Below, piece after piece: positions 7,927 through 16,885 of a DNA stretch of 64,000 nt (within the stretch, counting starts at the first letter, position 1; the number at the start of each line of letters is the position of its first letter). The notes beneath the pieces were generated by a model, which was given only the letters and a program-made list of their open reading frames with translations, was not told where the DNA came from and made no database searches. This DNA is from Novosphingobium sp. (GTDB lineage Bacteria > Pseudomonadota > Alphaproteobacteria > Sphingomonadales > Sphingomonadaceae). The stretch lies in contig JACKKV010000008.1 in assembly GCA_024236235.1 (NCBI GenBank), positions 1 through 64,000 of the forward strand, in the 5' to 3' direction. The translations under genes were made by a program, and so were the position numbers.

Positions 7927-9471
7927 GTGTCAAACATACGTCATGCCCTGTCGGTGAAGCGCGCCGATGATTTCGCGCAATGGTATCAGGCGGTCATCTC
8001 CGAAGCGGACATGGCCGAGGATTCGGGCGTGCGCGGCTGCATGGTTATCAAGCCCTGGGGTTATGGCATCTGGGAGCGGATCCAGCGCCTGATGGATGAC
8101 CGGATCAAGGCGGCAGGCGTCCAGAACTGCTATTTTCCGCTGTTCATCCCGCTGTCCTATTTCGCCAAGGAAGCGGAACATGTCGAAGGTTTCGCCAAGG
8201 AAATGGCGGTGGTCACGCATCATCGCCTGATCGCGGGCAAAAATGGCGGGCTGGTGCCCGATCCCGATGCGAAGCTGGAAGAGCCGCTGGTGGTTCGTCC
8301 AACCTCTGAAACGGTGATTGGCGCCGCGATGGGCCGCTGGGTGCAGAGCTGGCGCGATCTGCCGTTGCTGACCAACCAGTGGGCCAATGTCGTGCGCTGG
8401 GAAATGCGCACCCGCATGTTCCTGCGCACCAGTGAATTCCTGTGGCAGGAAGGCCATACGGCGCATGAAGATCGCGCGGACGCGATGCGCGAAACGCTGC
8501 GCGCGCTGGAAATGTATCGCAGCTTTGCGGAAGACGCGTTGGCCATGCCGGTGATTGCGGGCGAAAAGCCCGAGAACGAACGCTTTCCCGGGGCAGAGGC
8601 GACCTACTCCATCGAGGCGATGATGCAGGATGGCAAGGCGCTGCAGGCCGGCACGTCCCATTACCTGGGCACGAGCTTCGCTGAGGCTGCGGGGATCCGT
8701 TATCAGGACCGCGAAGGCGGGCAGCAATTGTGCCATACCACGAGCTGGGGCGTTTCAACCCGCCTGATTGGCGGCGTTATCATGGTCCATGGCGATGATG
8801 ACGGGCTGCGCGTGCCGCCAGCAATCGCGCCGCAGCAGATCGTGATCCTGCCGATGCTGCGCGATGACGATGGCGATGCAGCGTTGCTCGATTATTGCGA
8901 GCAACTGCGCAGCGCGCTGGCCACGCAGCACGCACTGGGCGAACCGGTTCGCGTCCTGCTGGACAAGACACCCGGCAAGGCTGCGGCCAAACGCTGGAAC
9001 TGGGTGCGCAAGGGCGCGCCGCTGATCATCGAGGTCGGCCAGCGTGACATGGCGGAAGGCAAGCTGGCCATGCTGCGGCGCGACCGCTTGTGGAACATGG
9101 ACAATGGCAAGCCCGCGTTCGAATTCCTCAGCCGCGAGGATTGCACGTCGCGGGCGTCCTCGCTGCTCGCAACGATTCAGCAGGGCATGTTCGAGGAAGC
9201 GCGCACGCGGCGTGATGGCAATATCACGCGCGGCGTGACCACAATGGCGGAGGTTGCGGAATTCTTCGCCGAAGACAAACGCTACCCCGGCTGGCTGGAA
9301 GTGCAGTGGGCGAAGCCCACGGGCGCGGTGTTGAACAAGGTGGTGGAACAGCTCAAGGCGCTCAAACTTACCATCCGCAACGTGCCGATGGATGGCACCC
9401 CGGTGGATGGGGCCTGCATCTTCACCGGCGAAGCGGCGGTAGAGCGCATCTATATCGCCCGGGCCTATTGA
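7927..9471 (+). CDS. proS: Prolyl-tRNA synthetase, archaeal/eukaryal-type (type 3)
   Basis: A 514-residue class II aminoacyl-tRNA synthetase charging tRNA-Pro. Class II motif 2 is in WEMRTRMFLRTSEFLWQEGH, with further active-site residues in SHYLGTSFAEAAG; the anticodon-binding domain follows from about residue 290. It has no editing (YbaK-like) insertion between motifs 2 and 3, and the family's C-terminal extension ends in IYIARAY, as in archaeal/eukaryal ProRS. This form differs from the typical bacterial type 1 enzyme. The start is GTG 7927 without a strong Shine-Dalgarno. rnr begins two bases after the stop. Confidence 0.95.
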   Translation: MSNIRHALSVKRADDFAQWYQAVISEADMAEDSGVRGCMVIKPWGYGIWERIQRLMDDRIKAAGVQNCYFPLFIPLSYFAKEAEHVEGFAKEMAVVTHHRLIAGKNGGLVPDPDAKLEEPLVVRPTSETVIGAAMGRWVQSWRDLPLLTNQWANVVRWEMRTRMFLRTSEFLWQEGHTAHEDRADAMRETLRALEMYRSFAEDALAMPVIAGEKPENERFPGAEATYSIEAMMQDGKALQAGTSHYLGTSFAEAAGIRYQDREGGQQLCHTTSWGVSTRLIGGVIMVHGDDDGLRVPPAIAPQQIVILPMLRDDDGDAALLDYCEQLRSALATQHALGEPVRVLLDKTPGKAAAKRWNWVRKGAPLIIEVGQRDMAEGKLAMLRRDRLWNMDNGKPAFEFLSREDCTSRASSLLATIQQGMFEEARTRRDGNITRGVTTMAEVAEFFAEDKRYPGWLEVQWAKPTGAVLNKVVEQLKALKLTIRNVPMDGTPVDGACIFTGEAAVERIYIARAY

Positions 9472-9472
9472 A

Positions 9473-11722
9473 TTGGCGAAGAAGCCGATCTCCGGCCTGC
9501 CCGGCAAACAGCAGATCCTCGCCTTCATTGAATCGTCGGACAAGCCCGCCGGCAAGCGCGAGATCGCGCGCGCCTTCGGCCTCAAAGGGCAGGAGAAGAT
9601 CGCGCTCAAGGCGCTGCTCAAGGACATGGCCGATGAAGGTCTGATTGATGGTGAAAAGCGCGCCTTCCACCGGATGGGCGGAGTGCCAAAGGTAACGGTG
9701 TTGCGCGTCGTCGACATCGAGGACGGTGAGGCCATCGCCATACCTGACAACTGGCAGGCGGACGACGCCACGCCGCCGCCACGGCTGCGGCTGGTGGAGC
9801 GCAAGAAGGGTAGCGCGCTGCGCAAGGGCGACCGCGTTCTGGCCCGTACCGAAGAAGCGGGCACTGGCTGGCGTGCGCATCCCATGAAGAAGCTGGTCAA
9901 TACCGGCGAGGCCCTGATGGGCGTGGTCGAAGTGGACGGGGCGGGCAAGGCCTGGCTCGCCCCGGTCGACAAGCGAGTGCGCCATGCCACCCCCATTGCC
10001 GATCTGGGCGGGGCCGAGGCCGGACAGCTGGTGCTGGCGGAACCGGCAGGGCGTTCGCCGCGCGCGGGCGTCAAGGTGATGGAGGTGCTGGGCGATCCGC
10101 TGGCCCCGCGTGCCTTCAGCCTGATCGCCATTCACAAGCACGGCATTCCCCACATCTTCCCGGCTGAAACCCTTGCCGAAGCAAAAGAGGCGGCGAAGCT
10201 GCCGCTGGCTGATGACCGGCGCGAGGATCTTCGCCATATTCCCATCCTTGCTATCGATCCGGCCGATGCGCGCGATCATGACGATGCGATCTGGGCCGAA
10301 CCTGACGAGAGCGGCGGGTTCCGCGCGATTGTCGCCATCGCTGACGTCAGCTTCTATGTCCGCCCCGGCGGCGCGCTTGATCGCGAAGCGCGCAAACGCG
10401 GCAATTCGGTCTATTTCCCTGACCGGGTGGTGCCGATGTTGCCCGAAGTGCTCTCGGCTGACGTTTGTTCGCTGAAGCAGGGGGAAGATCGCGCGGCGAT
10501 GGTCTGCCATCTGGAGATCGACTCGCAGGGGGCAGTCAAGGCATGGCGTTTCTCCCGTGCCATGGTGCGCATCGCGCATAATGTCGCTTACGAAGATGCC
10601 CAGATGCAGATTGACGATGGCTCGGCGGACAAGGTGCTGAGAGATCTGTGGGATTGCTGGAAATCGCTTGAGGCTGCGCGTCACCGGCGCGATCCGCTGG
10701 AACTGGAGCTGCCGGAACGGCGCGTGGTCCTGGATGAACAGGGCCGGATTGCGTCAATCGCGGTGCGTGAACGGCTGGATGCGCATCGGGTGGTGGAAGA
10801 TTTCATGATCGCCGCCAATGTTGCAGCCGCCAAGGCGCTGGAGAGCAAGGCATCGCCAGTTGTCTATCGCATTCATGAGCCGCCGGGGCGCGACAAGCTG
10901 ATCGCGCTCAAGGACTATCTCGACACCTTCGGCAAGAAACTGGCGCTGGGGCAGGTCATTACCCCCGGTCTGTTCAACCGCATGCTCAAGGACATCGCCG
11001 ATGAAGGGGAAAAGGCGCTGATCATGGAGGCGGTGCTGCGCAGCCAGACGCAGGCCTATTACGGGCCGCGCAACGCCGGGCATTTCGGTCTGGCGCTAGG
11101 CAGCTATGCGCATTTTACCTCGCCCATCCGGCGCTATGCGGATCTGCTGGTGCATCGTGCGCTGGTGGATGCCTACGATCTGGAGCAACCGAAGCCGACC
11201 GGCGATCTGCCTGCCGCAACCGGGCTGTCGGACCGCGACCGTGACGATCTGGGCAAGGTCAGCGAGGCGATCAGCGTTGCCGAACGCCGTGCGATGGAGG
11301 CAGAACGTGACACGATTGATCGCTATGTCGCCGCCTGGCTCTCTTCCCGTGTTGGCGAGGTGTTCGAAACTCGCATCACCGGCATCCAGCGCTTCGGGCT
11401 GTTCGCCACCATTGTGGGGCTGGGCGGGGATGGGCTGGTCCCGATATCGACCTTGGGGGCGGAACGCTTCTTCCATGATGAGGCGTCGCGCACCCTTACC
11501 GGCGAACGCAGCGGCACCGTGTTTGCCATGGGAGACCGCCTGAAACTGCGCCTTGCCGAAGCAAACCCGCTGACCGGTGCATTGAAGTTCGAACCACCCG
11601 CGACGCAAGGCTCGTCAATCGAGCCGCGCGGAGCCAGGCCAGCGGAGCGCAAGAAGGGCAAATATATGGCTGGAAAACGCGGACGCCCCGGCAATATTCG
11701 CCATCAGGGACGCCGCAAATAG
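9473..11722 (+). CDS. rnr: Ribonuclease R
   Basis: A 749-residue 3'-5' exoribonuclease of the RNase II/R family. It has an N-terminal winged-helix-like region (residues ~10-65), a cold-shock/OB region, and the RNB catalytic core with the metal-binding aspartates in DPADARDHDDAIW (near residue 262). The C-terminal S1 domain includes RITGIQRFGLFATIVG, and the tail is lysine/arginine-rich (ERKKGK...GRRK). It degrades structured RNA. The start is a TTG placed immediately after the proS stop; it keeps the conserved N-terminus (AKKPISGLPGKQQIL) intact and implies coupling to proS. Confidence 0.94.
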   Translation: MAKKPISGLPGKQQILAFIESSDKPAGKREIARAFGLKGQEKIALKALLKDMADEGLIDGEKRAFHRMGGVPKVTVLRVVDIEDGEAIAIPDNWQADDATPPPRLRLVERKKGSALRKGDRVLARTEEAGTGWRAHPMKKLVNTGEALMGVVEVDGAGKAWLAPVDKRVRHATPIADLGGAEAGQLVLAEPAGRSPRAGVKVMEVLGDPLAPRAFSLIAIHKHGIPHIFPAETLAEAKEAAKLPLADDRREDLRHIPILAIDPADARDHDDAIWAEPDESGGFRAIVAIADVSFYVRPGGALDREARKRGNSVYFPDRVVPMLPEVLSADVCSLKQGEDRAAMVCHLEIDSQGAVKAWRFSRAMVRIAHNVAYEDAQMQIDDGSADKVLRDLWDCWKSLEAARHRRDPLELELPERRVVLDEQGRIASIAVRERLDAHRVVEDFMIAANVAAAKALESKASPVVYRIHEPPGRDKLIALKDYLDTFGKKLALGQVITPGLFNRMLKDIADEGEKALIMEAVLRSQTQAYYGPRNAGHFGLALGSYAHFTSPIRRYADLLVHRALVDAYDLEQPKPTGDLPAATGLSDRDRDDLGKVSEAISVAERRAMEAERDTIDRYVAAWLSSRVGEVFETRITGIQRFGLFATIVGLGGDGLVPISTLGAERFFHDEASRTLTGERSGTVFAMGDRLKLRLAEANPLTGALKFEPPATQGSSIEPRGARPAERKKGKYMAGKRGRPGNIRHQGRRK

Positions 11723-11730
11723 GCAAGCGG

Positions 11731-12183
11731 TCAGCTTAGCCGGTCGATATCCTCACCGCTCAGCGCGCCGGGGATGATGAACACCGGACAGGGCAGGGAA
11801 CCGGCCCGGGCCGTAAAATGGCTGACCAGCGGCCCGGGGTTGCCTTCCTGCGCAGCGCCCAGCACCAGCGCGGCGACTTCGGGATGTTCGGCCAGATATT
11901 CCTGGACAACCTTGTAACCTTCGCCCCTGCGCACTGAAATCGTGGGCATGCGCCCGCTCTGGGCCAGGATGCTGCCTGCTGCGCCGGTGGCCATTACTTC
12001 GGCGCGGTCGCGCGCTTCCGCCTCGATCGTCGCCTGAACACCGCCAAAGGCATTGAAGGCCTGGGGTGCGATCAGCGCCAGAATATGCACGGCGCCATCC
12101 GTCTTGGCCGCGCGTCGTGCGGCAAAATGCAGCGCAACGCGCGCTTCATCGGTCTCGTCGACAATTACCAGATAGACACGCAT
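11731..12183 (-). CDS. Universal stress protein (UspA family)
   Basis: A 150-residue single-domain Usp fold protein. It begins MRVYLVIVDETDEARVAL and carries the nucleotide-loop-like C-terminal region ALVLGAAQEGNPGPLVSHF followed by PCPVFIIPG. In ATP-binding members the loop is G2xG9xGS/T; here it is degenerate, so ATP binding is uncertain. The start at 12183 is set by a strong Shine-Dalgarno (AAGGAGG); a longer in-frame start at 12213 lacks one. It converges with rnr and diverges from pdhC. Confidence 0.85.
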   Translation of the reverse strand: MRVYLVIVDETDEARVALHFAARRAAKTDGAVHILALIAPQAFNAFGGVQATIEAEARDRAEVMATGAAGSILAQSGRMPTISVRRGEGYKVVQEYLAEHPEVAALVLGAAQEGNPGPLVSHFTARAGSLPCPVFIIPGALSGEDIDRLS

Positions 12184-12298
12184 GGCGACCTCCTTGGACA
12201 ACGGTATCCGCAATTATCATTAATGGTGCAAGGCGCTTGCCTGCATCGGGCGAATTGGCCAAAACGCGATGAGCGCTTTTGAAGGATCCGCCTGACCC

Positions 12299-13549
12299 AT
12301 GCCTGTTGAGATCAAGATGCCCGCCCTTTCGCCGACGATGGAGGAAGGCACGCTGGCCAAATGGCTGGTGAAGGAAGGGGACGAGGTTCGCTCGGGCGAT
12401 ATTCTGGCCGAGATCGAGACGGACAAGGCGACGATGGAATTCGAGGCGGTGGACGAAGGCACGATTACGTCGCTGGTCATCCCCGCCGGAACCGAAGGGG
12501 TGAAAGTGGGGGCGGTGATCGCCACGCTGGCCGGGGAGGATGAGGGCACCGCTGCCCCACCTGCCGCGAAGGCCGAAGCGCCAGCGCCGCCCCCTGCGCC
12601 CGCACCTGCCGCATCCGAACCTGCGCCAGCGGCTCCCGCCGTGCCCGCGCCATCTTCCGGCGAACGCATCATCGCCTCGCCGCTGGCGAAGCGGATTGCG
12701 GCGGGCAGGGGCATCGATCTGACGGCGGTGACAGGCTCTGGCCCCAACGGGCGGATCGTGAAGGCGGATGTGGAGGCGCTGGCCGGTATCGCGCCCGCAG
12801 CCGCCATTACCGCCGCGCCCTCCATCGCGCCGCCTGCCATGCAGCCCCAGGATTTCGGCATTCCGCATGTCGCGGAAAAGCTGTCATCCATGCGCAGGAC
12901 CATCGCCCGCCGCCTGACCGAGAGCAAGCAGCAGGTGCCGCATATCTATCTGACGGTGGATGTCCGGCTCGATGCGCTGCTGGCGCTGCGGGGTGAAATC
13001 AACGCCGCGCTGGAACCGCAGGGCATCAAGCTGTCAATCAACGACCTGCTGATCAAGGCGCTGGCGAAGTCGCTGGAAGCCGTGCCGGAATGCAATGTGC
13101 AGTTTGCGGGCGATCAGCTGCTGAAGTTCGCACGGGCCGATATTGCGGTGGCCGTATCCATTCCCAATGGGCTGATCACGCCGATCGTCACGGATGCCGG
13201 GTCGAAGAGCGTGTCCGCGATTTCACGGGAGATGGCGGATCTGGCGGCGCGGGCGAGGGAAGGCAAGCTGGCCCCGCATGAATATCAGGGCGGGACAGCC
13301 AGCCTGTCGAACATGGGGATGTACGCGATCAAGCAGTTCGATGCGGTGATCAACCCGCCGCAGGCGATGATCATGGCGGTGGGGGCGGGCGAGAAGCGGC
13401 CCTTCGTGATTGACGATGCGCTGGCGGTCGCCACGGTGATGTCCGCCACCGGCAGCTTCGATCACCGCGCGATTGACGGGGTGGACGGCGCCCGCCTGAT
13501 GCAGGCCTTCCGCCAGCTCGTCGAAAACCCGCTCGGCATGCTGGCCTGA
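12299..13549 (+). CDS. pdhC: Pyruvate dehydrogenase E2, dihydrolipoamide acetyltransferase
   Basis: A 416-residue E2 core subunit transferring acetyl groups from lipoate to CoA. Domain order: one lipoyl domain (residues 1-80, lipoylated Lys in IETDKATMEF), an Ala/Pro-rich linker, the E1/E3-binding domain (SPLAKRIAAGRGIDL, ~residues 123-158), and the catalytic domain (~190-416) with the active-site signature DHRAIDG near the C-terminus. It lies 30 bases before lpdA (E3). The E1 genes are far away, at 55-57 kb on the opposite strand. Bases 12314-12528 are nearly identical to the lipoyl-coding part of pdhB. Confidence 0.97.
   Translation: MPVEIKMPALSPTMEEGTLAKWLVKEGDEVRSGDILAEIETDKATMEFEAVDEGTITSLVIPAGTEGVKVGAVIATLAGEDEGTAAPPAAKAEAPAPPPAPAPAASEPAPAAPAVPAPSSGERIIASPLAKRIAAGRGIDLTAVTGSGPNGRIVKADVEALAGIAPAAAITAAPSIAPPAMQPQDFGIPHVAEKLSSMRRTIARRLTESKQQVPHIYLTVDVRLDALLALRGEINAALEPQGIKLSINDLLIKALAKSLEAVPECNVQFAGDQLLKFARADIAVAVSIPNGLITPIVTDAGSKSVSAISREMADLAARAREGKLAPHEYQGGTASLSNMGMYAIKQFDAVINPPQAMIMAVGAGEKRPFVIDDALAVATVMSATGSFDHRAIDGVDGARLMQAFRQLVENPLGMLA
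12314..12528 (+). repeat. Lipoyl-domain coding repeat, copy 1 (in pdhC)
   Basis: This 215-base block recurs in inverted orientation at 56094-56308 within pdhB. I count four differences between the copies, all at third codon positions. Similarity stops sharply at both ends, which points to gene conversion or a recent domain transfer rather than protein-level conservation alone. Confidence 0.9.
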
Positions 13550-13579
13550 GCGCGCGAATAGTAAAAATCCGGAGCATTC

Positions 13580-14992
13580 ATGGCTGAACCATATGATCTT
13601 GTTGTGCTTGGCTCTGGCCCGGGCGGTTATGTTGCGGCAATCCGTGCGGCGCAACTTGGCCTCAAGACCGCAATTGTGGAGCGCGAGAAACTGGGCGGCA
13701 TTTGCCTCAACTGGGGCTGCATCCCGACCAAGGCGCTGCTGCGTTCGGCCGAAATCTTCCATTACATGAATCATGCTGCCGATTACGGGCTGGCGGCAAA
13801 GCAGATTTCCGCCGATCTGGACGCGATCGTGAAACGTTCGCGCGGGGTCGCCAGCCAGCTCAATGCGGGCATCGCGCATCTGATGAAGAAGAACCGGGTC
13901 GCGGTGCACATGGGTGAGGGCAGATTGACCGCACCGGGCACACTGGAAGTGAAAGGCGAGAAGGGCACCGAAGCGCTATCCGCCCGGCATATTATTGTCG
14001 CCACGGGCGCGCGCGCGCGCGAACTGCCCTTCGCCAAGGCTGACGGCAGGCGTATCTGGACTTATCGCCATGCGATGACGCCGACGGAAATGCCCACCCG
14101 CCTGCTGGTGATGGGTTCTGGCGCAATCGGTATCGAATTTGCCAGCTTCTACAATGATCTCGGCGCCGAGGTGACCGTGGTCGAAATGCTGGACCGCATC
14201 GTTCCCGTCGAAGATGCGGATGTCTCCGCCTTCCTTGCAAAGGCGTTGAAGAAGCAGGGGGTGACGATCCTGACCGGGGCTGGCGTCGAAGGGCTGGAGG
14301 TCAGCGCCAGCGGCGTAAATGCGCGGATCAAGGGCAAGGACGGCAAGGTCGAGGTTCAGGAGTTCAGCCATGTCATCTCAGCCGTGGGCATCGTGCCCAA
14401 TACGGAAGATATCGGCCTTGAATCGCTGGGCGTGGCCATGGATCGTGGCTTCATCCAGATCGACCCGTTCGGGCGCAGCGCGGTGAAGGGCGTGTGGGCC
14501 ATCGGCGATTGTACGCCCGGCCCCTGGCTGGCGCACAAGGCCAGCCATGAAGGTGTGAGCGCCGCCGAAGCCATCGCGCAGGAACTGGGAAACAAGGACG
14601 TGCATCCGCATCCGCTGGACCGGCGCAATATCCCGGGCTGCACTTATTGCCACCCGCAGATCGCCAGTGTGGGCCTGACCGAAGCGAAGGCGCGCGAAGC
14701 AGGGTATGAGGTGAAGATCGGCAATTTCCCGTTTATCGGCAACGGCAAGGCGATTGCGCTGGGCGAGGCTGAAGGCTTCGTCAAGACCGTGTTCGATGGG
14801 AAGACTGGCGAACTGCTGGGCGCGCATATGATCGGGGCGGAAGTGACCGAGCTGATCCAGGGCTATGTGGTGGGCAGGCAGCTTGAAACGACCGAGGCGG
14901 AACTGATGCAGGCAGTGTTCCCGCACCCGACGCTCAGCGAAATGATGCATGAAAGCGTACTCGCCGCTTATGGCCGGGCGCTGCATATCTGA
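13580..14992 (+). CDS. lpdA: Dihydrolipoyl dehydrogenase (E3)
   Basis: A 470-residue flavoprotein disulfide reductase that reoxidises dihydrolipoamide with NAD+. The FAD-binding loop is GSGPGGYVAAIRAAQLG. The redox disulfide is in GGICLNWGCIPTK, the NAD-binding loop is GSGAIGIEFASFYNDLG, and the dimer-interface His-Glu pair is in HPTLSE near the C-terminus. The Shine-Dalgarno GGAG precedes ATG 13580. It follows pdhC in an apparent operon, so it most likely serves the pyruvate complex; use by other 2-oxoacid complexes is possible. Confidence 0.97.
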   Translation: MAEPYDLVVLGSGPGGYVAAIRAAQLGLKTAIVEREKLGGICLNWGCIPTKALLRSAEIFHYMNHAADYGLAAKQISADLDAIVKRSRGVASQLNAGIAHLMKKNRVAVHMGEGRLTAPGTLEVKGEKGTEALSARHIIVATGARARELPFAKADGRRIWTYRHAMTPTEMPTRLLVMGSGAIGIEFASFYNDLGAEVTVVEMLDRIVPVEDADVSAFLAKALKKQGVTILTGAGVEGLEVSASGVNARIKGKDGKVEVQEFSHVISAVGIVPNTEDIGLESLGVAMDRGFIQIDPFGRSAVKGVWAIGDCTPGPWLAHKASHEGVSAAEAIAQELGNKDVHPHPLDRRNIPGCTYCHPQIASVGLTEAKAREAGYEVKIGNFPFIGNGKAIALGEAEGFVKTVFDGKTGELLGAHMIGAEVTELIQGYVVGRQLETTEAELMQAVFPHPTLSEMMHESVLAAYGRALHI

Positions 14993-15087
14993 CGGAAAAC
15001 CCGCCTGGCACGCCGCCGCGCTGCCGTATGGCCAAACCGGATTGGCGCCACTATGAGGCGCCGCTGTTGCGAGTTTAAGGGGTAACA

Positions 15088-16389
15088 ATGCGCATTGCGA
15101 TGATCGGCACAGGCTATGTCGGCCTGGTTTCGGGCACCTGTTTCTCGGACTTCGGGCACGATGTGACCTGCATTGACAAGGATGCCGGCAAGATCGAAGC
15201 CCTGCTGGACGGACGCATCCCCATTTTCGAGCCCGGCCTGCATGCGCTGGTCGCCAAGAATGTGAAGTCAGGTCAGCTATCCTTTACGCAACAGTTGGCA
15301 GATGCCGTGCCGCAGGCAGAGGCGGTGTTCATCGCTGTGGGTACGCCATCCCGTCGCGGCGATGGGCACGCCGATCTGAGTTACGTTTACGCCGCCGCGC
15401 GCGAAATGGCCGAGTTCCTCTCACCCGGAGTGGTGGTGGTCACCAAATCCACCGTTCCGGTCGGAACCGGCGACGAGGTGGAACGGATTATTCGCGAAGT
15501 GCGCCCGGATCTGGAATTCTCCGTCGCCTCAAACCCCGAATTCCTGCGTGAGGGGGCGGCAATCCAGGATTTCAAGCGCCCTGACCGCATCGTCATCGGT
15601 TGCGAGGATGCGCATGCCGAAGAGGTGCTGAAGGAAATCTATCGCCCGCTGTTCCTCAACCAGTCGCCGGTCGTGACCATGTCGCGGCGCGGTGCGGAAC
15701 TGACCAAATATGCGGCCAATGCGCTGCTCGCCACCAAGATCACCTTCATCAACGAGATCGCCGATCTGTGCGAACGGGTGGGCGCCGATGTGCAGGATGT
15801 TGCGCGTGGAGTGGGACTGGACAACCGGATCGGTCCCAAATTCCTTCATGCCGGGCCGGGTTATGGCGGTTCCTGCTTCCCCAAGGACACACTGGCTTTG
15901 CTCAAGACCGGTCAGGATTATGACACGCCGCTGCGGATCGTGGAGGCGGTCGCCACGGTGAATGACAATCGCAAGCGCTCGATGGGGCGCAAGGTCATCA
16001 ACGCGATGGGGGGCCAGGTACATGGCAAGACGGTCGCCATCCTGGGCCTGACCTTCAAGCCCAACACCGATGACATGCGCGATTCCCCCTCGCTGGCGAT
16101 CGTCCAGACCTTGCAGGATGCTGGAGCCAGTATCCGCGCCTACGATCCGGAAGGCATGGATCAGGCCGCCCAGATGATGACGGGGGTCGCCTTCTGCGCG
16201 GATGCATATGAAGCGATGACCGGTGCTGATGCGGCGGTGATCGTGACTGAATGGGACCGGTTCCGCGCGCTGGACTTCAGCCGGATGAAGACCCTGCTGA
16301 AGCAGATGGTCCTGGTCGATCTGCGCAACATTTATGAACGCCATGAGGTTGAACGGCACGGCTTCAAATATGTCGCGATCGGCAGGTAA
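15088..16389 (+). CDS. ugd: UDP-glucose 6-dehydrogenase
   Basis: A 433-residue enzyme making UDP-glucuronate for exopolysaccharide or glycolipid synthesis. The N-terminal Rossmann loop is GTGYVGLVSGTCFSDFG. The catalytic cysteine is in GPGYGGSCFPKDT near residue 260, and the C-terminal UDP-binding domain includes FKPNTDDMRDSPSLAI. Sphingomonads use glucuronate in glycosphingolipids and capsular polymers, but no glycosyltransferase lies nearby. It has its own 95-base leader and a Shine-Dalgarno-like AAGGGG. Confidence 0.95.
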   Translation: MRIAMIGTGYVGLVSGTCFSDFGHDVTCIDKDAGKIEALLDGRIPIFEPGLHALVAKNVKSGQLSFTQQLADAVPQAEAVFIAVGTPSRRGDGHADLSYVYAAAREMAEFLSPGVVVVTKSTVPVGTGDEVERIIREVRPDLEFSVASNPEFLREGAAIQDFKRPDRIVIGCEDAHAEEVLKEIYRPLFLNQSPVVTMSRRGAELTKYAANALLATKITFINEIADLCERVGADVQDVARGVGLDNRIGPKFLHAGPGYGGSCFPKDTLALLKTGQDYDTPLRIVEAVATVNDNRKRSMGRKVINAMGGQVHGKTVAILGLTFKPNTDDMRDSPSLAIVQTLQDAGASIRAYDPEGMDQAAQMMTGVAFCADAYEAMTGADAAVIVTEWDRFRALDFSRMKTLLKQMVLVDLRNIYERHEVERHGFKYVAIGR

Positions 16390-16417
16390 TACCTCAGCTT
16401 GCGGCCCGTCCGTTGCA

Positions 16418-16434
16418 ATAATGCAATATTAACC
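16418..16434 (+). promoter_or_regulatory. CtrA-like box upstream of the PilZ gene
   Basis: The sequence ATAA, seven bases, TTAACC matches the alphaproteobacterial CtrA consensus TTAA-N7-TTAAC with one mismatch in the first half. It sits about 50 bases before the PilZ start. CtrA control of c-di-GMP and motility genes is well known in alphaproteobacteria; assignment here is inference. Confidence 0.3.
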
Positions 16435-16481
16435 GCTGTTCGCCACTCTGTCCGGGTCAAGGATCCGAGGGAGGCAGCAAG

Positions 16482-16832
16482 GTGACAGTTCTGGTCATTC
16501 GCGCGAGCAAGCGCTTCGCCGTCTGCAAGAGCGTGAAGCTGCGCGCCTCGCACAAGGGGCCGCGGTCCGGGCTGATGATCGAATTGTCGCTTGAAGGATG
16601 CCGCATCAGCCAGCTTGGACGGAATACGAGCCTGGAAACAGGCGCGGAGGTCATGCTGGACCTGGGCCAGGGCCAGCAACTTCCGGCGGTCGTGCGCTGG
16701 TCGCATGACGGCCAGGCCGGACTGCGCCTGCTCAAGCCCTTGCATCGGCCCGAGCTAAGCGCGCTGATCGAACACTGCCGCCCGCCCGCACAGATGAGTA
16801 TCAGCCAGCCGGCCATGGTCGCCGCGCGCTAG
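16482..16832 (+). CDS. PilZ-domain protein (putative c-di-GMP binding)
   Basis: A 116-residue protein consisting essentially of one PilZ domain. The arginine motif appears as RASKR (residues 6-10), and the second motif as ELSLEGCRI, where the consensus D/N-x-S-x-x-G has Glu at the first position. The C-terminal beta-strand VVRWSHDGQAGLRLLKP is typical. PilZ domains bind cyclic di-GMP and control motility, adhesion or polysaccharide secretion. The GTG start follows a GGGAGG Shine-Dalgarno. Because of the Glu substitution, c-di-GMP binding is likely but not certain. Confidence 0.75.
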   Translation: MTVLVIRASKRFAVCKSVKLRASHKGPRSGLMIELSLEGCRISQLGRNTSLETGAEVMLDLGQGQQLPAVVRWSHDGQAGLRLLKPLHRPELSALIEHCRPPAQMSISQPAMVAAR

Positions 16833-16885
16833 GACAGGCGCGCGCCATTCAATAATCCGCCGGGATAGGTTATGACGGACTCGCG

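Noticed and set aside
8755..10131. 458-codon minus-strand ORF over proS and rnr
   Set aside because: Low-complexity shadow; both sense genes have intact catalytic motifs.
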